Positions 1 through 9,827 of a stretch of 64,000 bases of DNA are shown here, one piece after another (within the stretch, counting starts at the first letter, position 1; each line of letters opens with the position of its first letter). The stretch lies in assembly GCF_964019385.1 (NCBI RefSeq), contig NC_088654.1:17932174-17996173 (forward strand), read 5' to 3'. Under the pieces are notes generated by a model. It was not told the DNA's origin. It was given only the letters and a program-made list of their open reading frames with translations, and did no database searches. Source of the DNA: Sycon ciliatum. Lineage: Eukaryota; Porifera; Calcarea; Leucosolenida; Sycettidae. The position numbers and the translations under genes are program-made.

Positions 1-298
1 GCAGCTAACCAGTGGCTCCATTTTTTCTACCTTTTTCCTTTTGCTCTCACTTGTCTCAACAAATGGTCTTTTTGGTGACATTGATTTCAAGTCACGTTTC
101 GATTAAACCGAAATCCCATTCACTGCATCCCTCGTGCCAGGCTTTCCAGCCGAGTCTCACGCAAGCCGTGATTTTTTCAAGCAAACAAGTGCAATGTCGT
201 TCCGAGAACCAGAGTATCCCCAAATTTGAGTGAGCAATACTTATTTGTGCGTGGCTACAAGCTCTCCCACTCCACAGTCCAAAGTTGCACACACTTAC
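1..298. repeat. Intron with a LINE 3'-UTR-like repeat fragment (about 90-185)
   Basis: Bases about 90-185 match blocks at 4105-4250, 53885-54060 and 60545-60635: 'cccattcactgcatcc', then an imperfect hairpin around gccgagtctcacgc, then a run of T. I read it as a fragment of one LINE 3' end. Nothing else is recognised. Confidence 0.5.
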
Positions 299-445
299 TA
301 TCCAGCGGGACACTCCGTACACTCGGTGGCATTGCCAGGTGAGTAGCTACCAGCAGGACAGGCAACAGGGGCTTCGTGGGTCTTGTTACAGAAGTATCCA
401 TCGGGACACTCCGTACACTGGAGAGCATTGCCAAGGCTGTATGTG
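299..445 (-). CDS. Exon 14: GCC2/3 repeats, last exon inside window
   Basis: It encodes TYSLGNALQCTECPDGYFC then VACPAGSYSPGNATECTECP. Acceptor acatttacag, donor TA|GTAAGT. Symmetric phase 2-2. The coding sequence must continue left of the window. Confidence 0.88.
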
Positions 446-3400
446 CTGTAAATGTAGAACAACATAGACACGCAACACAGGGAAACAATGATGGTGAAAT
501 TGTGCTGGAACAAAGAGAATTATGGAATTGACGCCACACACTGGTTTAGCTCAAACCCATCTGATATGCAGTGAAGACTACATAATTATATCAATCTTTA
601 GCGGACCGGTTCTGTATTGACAGTGGAACAACTTCTGCGTTGACATTCACTACCACCATCGCGCTCTGTGGCCGACCACATACATACACTCACTCACTTG
701 CCCACAACAGCAACAAGAGGTGTGTGAATAGCATTGTCAATCAGCAACTAGATATCTCCGGGAATGAAGTTTGATGCGAATGTCAAAGAAAATTACAGCA
801 TGGATTGCACACTGTACGCAAAGGGTGATAATTATCTACAACACCAAGGATGAGCATTATGCCCGGGTAACGATCCAGAGAGAGAGAGAGAGAGTGTGTG
901 TGCGTGTGTGTGTGTGTGTGGGGGGGGGGGGGTTGTGTGTGCAAGAAAGAGAGAAAGAAAGAGAGATGGACACAGAGAGAAAGAGAGAGAAGCGGCGTTC
1001 TGCAATGGATCCGGAGCTATGCTATAAGGAGAAGAAACACATGGGACTGAGTTATGCAGCAACTATCCACCACTGTAACAAGATGATAAACAGTCAGAAA
1101 GTGCGATAATAAGGCACAAAACTGAAAAGGCTACATTTTAACATTTATTACTGGCTCAGTATCCGAGTTTAAATAATGCCATAAGGGAAAATACTAACCT
1201 GGCTGGACACTTGGTCGGAATAAGACTGGCAAGCGGGCAACTGTACCCGGGTGGGCAAGTGGTGCATTCCGCTGCGCCGGGCTGGGAGTAGGTACCCGGC
1301 GGGCATATCACAACACCACCACTGCCACCGTGCGTGAACATACACATACGTAAATATACATGCACACGCGTGCACACACATATTATACACACGTACGCAC
1401 ACCATGTACACAGGCACCCACCCACACACCAGAACATCAATTTTTGAGAGGGGTACCAGGGCGCGCAGCAAGTTTTAATTGAATATCAAGCATGTCAAAC
1501 CACAAGTCCGTCATGGGACTTCGGAAATCTCCCTACATCATGGAGGTTAGGAGAATGACATCATCAAAGTCTTACATAGTAACCAGTGTTTATGACGTCA
1601 TCCAGTGCGAAACACCTCAAAATTAGGATGTACCGTATTTTACCGGTTGTAAGTCGACCCCGGTTATAGGTCGACCTCCGTGTCCGGAGATCTCAATTCT
1701 GCGTTTTAAAGTTTTCACCCAAAGAATCACTACTAACTACTCCCTTCTACTAAAACACCAACAAATCATGCAAACATTCCTTATTGGAGGGTATAACGTC
1801 CCAATCCTTGAAAAAGGCCAATAACCTGCTAAATATGTGTACACATGGTGCACTCATGCATGCAGTGCAAGTCGTTTTTTGTAAGATACTGATAGTTCCC
1901 GGTTATAAGTCGAATCCCAGTTGTAAGTCGACCCCCACCCTTTCTCCTTCTATTTTTAGTCGTAAAGGTCGACTTACAACCGGAAAAAATACGGTAATCG
2001 CATACTCTCCATACATACACACCGGCAGTACCTGGTATTCGTACAGGCTGTACCGGCGGAACACGGCAGACAATACGCCTCTTCTCCTGTCAGCGAGTAC
2101 GTGCCGGGTAGGCATTGGGTGATCAGCGTTAGAGCGCGTACTTGTCCGGGTGCAAGGGCTGGACAGATGGTACCGGGTAGGCAGCGAGTACAGCTGACAG
2201 CTCCGATATTTGAAACATAGCCTGGACATGGCAAGATGCAAGAGAGAACAAACAAGTCGGAGTGCTGACGTGTCAAAATTCCTGAAAGATTCTGCCACTA
2301 AAACACTACACAATCCCTTAAAATGCAATGAAACATGATGTTGAGCATGCAAGTAAGTAGTGTTGTCCTTGTCTTGGCTTGTGTGCTTGTACATGTGTGT
2401 ATGTGTGGGAGGGGTGAGGTTGTTCGCGTCTATCGTTTGACTGTTTGTGTGGACAGTTTGTTGGACTTGGAAAACCTTGGCTGATCCTGTTCTCCGCTTC
2501 ACATATTGACAAATAACCACACCAATAATCACGTAACTGGTGAAACATTCAGTCTTGCCTCTTGATGTAATGCACATTCAAATAATGGTGACAGCCAGTG
2601 CATACTCAGGTAACTTTCATAGCCTTTGGAGGTCGTAGGGGAAACAAATCCCCCCCCCCCCCAAAAGGTGGACCAGGTAAGTACCTTCGAATATGGCGGC
2701 ATCTAGTGCGTCCTCAGTCATACAGTCCATTGGGGTGACAGAGGCACACTTACCCCCCCCCCCCCCCCTCCTCCTCCCACCATATTCATAGAACAAGCTA
2801 TCAGGGGTGCCACTTGCTCTGATTTTTGATCGCCTGTCGGACAAACCGACCGATTTTGTTCCCAAAGAGGGACAACCGATTAATTTATTGTGAGCACTTT
2901 GTTGTCCAGTTGGCCATTCGGCGCTACCAGGTCGCGCTTGGCCGGTCATTGTACATGTACATGTACATGTACATGTAGCTGTAAAATGCACGCGTGCTTG
3001 CATGTGTTTCGACAGTTAAACATGTATTCTGGGACCCCAACAGCAAGCCATTTTCCTAAATATTTTCACTGGGGGACACCCCGGACCCCCGTCAGATTTT
3101 TCTCCCTCCACATGTGGCAGCCCTGAGCTATGCACATTTGAATGTGATAAAACCCAGAGCATTATCAGGGGGACATAGCCTTTGGGGTCACAGGGGCACA
3201 AGTACCCTCTTCCCCCACCCCGTAACATGTGGACCAGCTACGCCCCAGAACACTTACCCAATGGGCAGTCTATTTTCTGTGTAGGATCTGGACACTGCGA
3301 GCCTGCCGGACATATTGTACAGCTGGTAGCCATGGCGTCGGAGTAGTGGCCCGCCGTGCAGCGAACCGGACGACCGTGAGTGTTCGGGCACTGCGACCCC

Positions 3401-6400
3401 ACCGGACACGGAAGGCACTGGGTGGCGTTCTCCGTCCTGTCTGTGTACATGCCCGCCTGACAAGACAGCGGGGAGGATGCCGGGTTGGGACAGATGCTGC
3501 CGCCTATGCACGGCGAACACGCCGTGGCAGCCGCTACAGAGTACGTTCCCGGTGCACATGTCAGCTGAGCCGTTCCTGGTGATGGACAGTGGAAGCCGGC
3601 GGCACACTCCGTGCATAGCATGGCTGAGTGTGTTACAAAGAAGAAGAAACGCACACAGCCATATGCAGGTGTACACATATTCACATACGCACACAACAAA
3701 CGCACATTAACACTCATTCAAATACAAACAAACACACACACACACATAGGTACGAATACATGCCAAAATGGCACGCACGCACGGACGTATGCACGCACAC
3801 ACAAACACATACACACCCAACATATGCATAGCAGCATGTACAGACAACCCCACAATGATGATGTGTGTACATGTTAGAGTGTCTGTATGCGGAGAACAAA
3901 CAAAATGATCTACATTCATTTCAACAGCGCTTTCAACAAAACATAGCACAAGCAAAACACAGATTCGAGACCAAGACGAACGACAGCACACAACTGAAAC
4001 TGCGTACATAAGAATGCAGGCCCGGCGGAACCGGTCCGGTTGGTCAGGCCATGGCCGGACCAACCTTTTTGGCCACCAACGTGTGTTTAACAAGACAAAA
4101 AAATTCACGGTTCGCGTGAGACTCGGCTGGAAACCGGGCTTTCCGCATCCGTAGGAACGCCACCACCCTTCAAGGATCAAGGCGCAGATGCAGCTCCTAA
4201 AACGGTGGGAGGTGAGTAGACCAGCTCACCAGCAAGTGGTCAAAGACCGAAAATTAACAAGACAACAACACCTAAATTGAACACCTCTCCGGGGAAGATA
4301 ATCCTTACAGGTTACATACAGGTATCATTTAGTCTTCATCATTTCAGCTGTACCCACCGAATCAAGTATGCCATAAAACATACGCTCTGCTGCTAGCGTA
4401 CCACATAATGTTGTTGCACCAGGGCGAGCTGGTGTCCACCGCTTGCAGATCACGCCATGCCCAAGCACATGCGAGAGAGTGGGAGAGCTTATTATATTTT
4501 ACAAGTGTCTAATGCTGCTGCTGCTAGCGTTGTCCTCGATTCTTACCTCCTCCTATGCTGTACCACCCTGGTTTACAAGCCACTGGTGATGCACTGGAAT
4601 TGGTGCATTCTGAACCAGCCGGGCATTGTGTACACTCCAATGCCTGAGCTGCAGAGTACGTGCCTGCAATTGTATGTATATAGAGACAAGTCAGATTAAT
4701 ATTATTATTAAAGAAAAGGCATGTCACAGTCAATTCTTGCCGGATGGGGAAGAGGCGTTAGAGACCTCCTGTTTCAATGAGTTCAATATACAGAAGGCGG
4801 TGTGCATCTGCCCTCTCTCATCTCCTCTGTACTACGACATGATGCGCAGTCCATAGGGGCCTGGGCATCATTGAAGTTCAAGTGGGCCTACTCAACCACA
4901 TTGTGAGGCCATTAGAACAATGCCCCTGCTTCATGAGTTCATTCCAGTCTATGCATGAACTACAGGGTCCATTTCATATCATACATCTTTACTGAAAGAT
5001 AATGGAGTTCCCTCTCCTCGTTTAACTTCATCAGACCATCTCAGCATCACCTGGCAACATTTCCTCTTGGAACACACAAAGCATGAAAACCAGACTCAAT
5101 GATCTGAAGTTCAGTTCAACTTGAAAATCATCTTTTCAACTACAGTGCTTACCTAGCGGACATTCAAGTGGAGCGGCCGAGGCATTAGCACAGGATTTCC
5201 CCGCCGGGCAAGGATAGCATGTGACCGTTTGTCCTTCGGGCGAGTAGTACCCAGACGGGCAAGGTATTCCACCGCCATGCCTGGATACAGCAAGGGAAAC
5301 AGACGACATAACAATCAGAGAAGGGTCACATGACTACACATGGGGTGCTGTATTTTCCGGAGTATGAACCGCACTTTGAACACTCAAAATTCACCCCAAA
5401 AAACGGGGCTACAGCTTATTCTCAGATGATCAAATTAACGGTGGTAAATAGAATAGATGTCTGTATTTTGAGGCAAACATGAGGGGGGGGGGGAGCGGTT
5501 ATACTCTGGAAAATACCGTAGATACTTTGGTCAAGTGTGCATAGCCTCATCACGCATGCAAGTCCATAGATGCCCCCCCCCCCCCCCACACAAATGTGAC
5601 TGCGCCATCCAGCTGTGTTGGCATATCTCGTGTGGGTGTCTGGGCGATCGCCAGCCGATCAATACACAGTATAGTGAGATATTGTATGAATGGAAAGATT
5701 CCAGAATAGCGCCCTTATAGTAAGGCCCAAGCTTTGTGTATGGCTGGTATTTTTCTCGGTTTTATTTTGCTCCGCACATTCAAACAGAATGACCAGCCGA
5801 TGAAATGATGGCAAATGCTTGGCCTAGAAGTGGCTATGGCATAATGCATGTGTAGACAATACCTAGGATCAGCACAGGAGAATCCAGCTGGACACGATAT
5901 GCACACTGCATGGTCTGCTGAGCTTAGAAGACCTGTCGGCAACGCCAGGGATGCATATACACACACACAGACATGCACATATGTACATAGATATGCATAC
6001 ACGTATCCACATTCGGTGCACACATGCACATAAATGTGAGAGCACACAGCAAGTTTCAACAACATGCCATCGCATGTGATGACATGCACATGAACCATGA
6101 ACCGGCAAATACTGTAAAACGGGTAACTATTGCGACGTAAAAATGTTTGGGAATTTTGCGAGAGGCCCCGAATCGCAAACTTGGAACAACGCAAATTCGT
6201 GCCATGTAAAGTTCAGTGCAAAGACTGACTCGACTGTGTAGAACGACTGTAGAACGACTCGCAAACATTAAACAGCGCAATCCAGTCTCAATTTGTAAAA
6301 TGCAAACATTTATTGTCGCAAACGTTACCCGTTTTATAGTACACTTGGATAAGGCGACCACCTGTCCCAGATGACCACTGCAGCCAGGACCAATGCATGA

Positions 6401-9400
6401 TTTGCCAGTCAAATGACCCTGGATAGGGAGACCACCTGCTTACAGAGACCACACTTTGGAGGTCCCTTGAGCGGTCGTCTTACACAGGTTTCACTCTATG
6501 TGTAAGGCTTACAAACAATTTTTAATAATATCTTCCTATCATACCCTGGTTTCTCATCATTGTGTTGCTTTTGCCCGTACAAGAGGCTTTATCAGACCAA
6601 AAAAACAAAAAAACAAACAATAGCTGCCTGTTTACACGGACCAAAGGCAAGGAACCGCGATAAGAAAACGAAGAGCAGATGTCACCCATGCTTATGTTCA
6701 GATTCACAAGAAACAGCACATGGTTGTGTAACTCACCTGCCGGGCATAGAGCACACTTGACCGAGCTGTTGTCGGACACGTAACCGGTCTGGCACGCCAC
6801 CGGCAGCTGAGCGGGATTAGCACACTCGCTGCCGGCCGGGCATGGTGTGCAGGAGTGCGCCGCGTCACCACTGTGCGTTCCCGGCGGACACACGCCGCAC
6901 ACGTCCGCTCCGCCGGTGCTGAACGTGCCCGCCAAGCAGGGCACGGACGCGGCGCGGCTCATGCACTGACGCCCGGCCTCGCACACTGCGCACGCCGACT
7001 GTCCGCTGGTGTTTGTGTACGTGCCGTTCGGGCACAGCAGCGGAGCCTCCTACGCACACACAGAGTGAAGTAATCAGGCACACAATATGATACAACAGAA
7101 AAGTAAGTCCGGAAAACACAAAAAAACTAAGACCAAGAGCCCAAGCAAGCCTGTTACAAAAACCAAAAACACGCAAATCAAATAACCGATTCGGCAAAAC
7201 AGGCTAATACTTTCCAACCTAATACCCAGGCACATATGCTGGCACATATATGCCGGTACACATACACTCATACATACCTTCACACATCATCTACAGGAGT
7301 GGATCCAGGAGGGGTTCCAGGGATTCCGTCGAACTCCCTAAATTTCGTAAATGTACTACTGGCAACCATATGCGTGTCCATGTCCATGTATCAGCAATAT
7401 TCTGTTTTGATTGTACTGGAACCCTATTTTAGAGATCGCTGGATCCGCCGCTGATCTATAATAATAGCTAGAGCGTGTGCATATGACTCACCATAGCAAG
7501 TGCTGGACAGTAGTAACCTGGCGGACAGTTTGTGCACTCAGTTGAGCCATTGAACGAGTATCTAGTCACAGAATATGAAGGAAACACGAAACCGTGAATA
7601 CGACTAACAGTGGAACCTCGATCTCCAACCAACTACCTGAACTTACCACCCCACCTCACCGACAACATTTGATCGACCCCGAATTTTCCTCCATTGGTTT
7701 CGAATACAAGGGAGTCATTTCACACCTCAAACCACTTCTGAAACCAAACCATTTTTGCGCACTTCGAAAGGCTTTTTAAAAGAACCTCAAAGTTCAACTG
7801 CATACCGGTAGATAGATTTCTGTAATGCACTAATGACATGTAGGCTGGAAGAGAGGGGAGGGGAAGGAGGGGGAGCAGACGGCCTAGGAACCAAACTATT
7901 CAACTAAATTTATTCCAAAACATTACTTCACTACTGTGGACTGATGCCAGGCAAAGCCAGTAACTACTCAGTCAACACAACGGTACCCCATACAATACCC
8001 TGCTTGGGATGGTGAAATTGATTTGCGTAGTCACTGCCATCCAACCGGGGGTGCTCGATATGAGATCAACTTCTCTTGAAGTATGACAAGCATCATATTT
8101 CCCAAGCGCAGCGACGATCAAGTCTGATGCACGAGAAGTTTTCTCGCTGACCTGCCATAATATTGAATCCATGCATATCAGTTTAGGTGAAAACTGCTGA
8201 ATGTGATGAGCTCACCTTCCCACGGGGCACTCCTCCGGGTTGTCCCACCCGATTCTCGGGCACTTTGCCCCGGCCGGGCACTGGAGGCACTGAGTGGAGT
8301 TGGCCGTCGAGTAGTACCCAGCCGCGCATGGCTGGGGTGCCGACGTGACATCACTGCACTGGCTTCCGGCCGGGCATGGACTACATGTCCAACTGCCTAC
8401 GTTGTTGCTATAGTAACCAGTGCGACATTGTACGGGCAGCTGCCAACTGCACAACACCAAAGATGCAAAATGACAGCAGTGGCATCGTAGAAGCTTTCGA
8501 TTGAAACTGGGAAGCTACGGATAGTTCTGTATCTCATCACACGGAAAACGGGCGATGGAGATGTGCTGTGTGTTGCAATGAATATGTTGTGTGGGGCTCT
8601 GCGGTGTTTGGTACATCGGATGCATAGCACCCCACACACTGATCGCACAATTTCAAGTTTGAACGGTTCAAATTTTGCAGCTTGTACCAGGCTGTGCATA
8701 CCAATGCATATAGAAGAGCAGAACGACCCAATGAGGTACAAGAAGAGAGCATAACAAAGCCCACTGTACAGTGAACAGACCACGTGTACACTACTGTCAG
8801 TCGCCGAAGAACTGGGGGTCAGCCTCCTAGCCTATACCGTTTCTATTTTCATGTATTACAGTCTATGCACAGTTGAGTCACAGTGTGTACATTGGTATGC
8901 TGTGCTTGGTGACATTCTAGCCTGGTCGTTCCTCGGCACCCGGCAGCACTGTAAGGCTCTATCAGCTAAGTTATTCATGCCACGCTCAGACGTACGTGTA
9001 GGGACACTCGTGCCCGCGTGGACACGGCGTGCACTTCACGGCGCTGACGTCCGTTGTGTTGTAGAAGTGCCCCGCCGTGCAGTTGACGGGAGCGGTCACG
9101 CTCGCGTTCACACACTCGTAGCCTGATGGACAGCGTAGGCAAGTGCTCGCACCCACACCGGGGTTATACGAACCAAACGGACAGTCCTGGGAGCAAAATT
9201 ATACAAGAACAGAAACGGTTTCAAAGGTAGTGGACCAATGGTAACGGAAAGGTCCCTCACTAGCAGTACTCCTCAAAAAGGAAACCTACATACGAACATG
9301 CATGTGAAATAGGCACACTTTCTGTTCCCTTGTCTCTTGCCCATACAGACACATGCACACACACACACACACACACGCATGCACACGTACACATACACGC

Positions 9401-9787
9401 CATTTGACTATTTGACGCCCATCGCCGGAGGCGATGTTAGCGATCCTATGGCAGAAGCCATAGCAGCTTGTCCTGGGATTGCACCATTCAACAGCTTGCA
9501 AGGCTGAAGAATTGACCGCCATTATTCGGCCTGGTCGACACCACACAGGTACGAAGTGGCCTTTTCTGGCCAGTGAATCCCTACTTTTTGTTCTTTTTCA
9601 TTTTTTCCCGCACACATCACACCACACACTCCGGCATGCACTGGCTGTTGGTAACCAACCAGCATAATGAAAGAAAAGTCAGGAAGAGTCCGAGAAAGAG
9701 AAGAAAGACGTGTGTGACCATAATCGTCGGGAATTGAACCCGCAACCTCTCGATTGGAAATCGACTGCACATACCACTGCACCATAT

Positions 9788-9827
<40 letters not shown>

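Noticed and set aside
9714..9789. Functional tRNA gene on the minus strand
   Set aside because: Box A and B are present but acceptor and anticodon stems pair poorly, and it is embedded in an intron with a CA tract. A SINE head is more likely. The same applies to 22960-23050 and 18690-18790.
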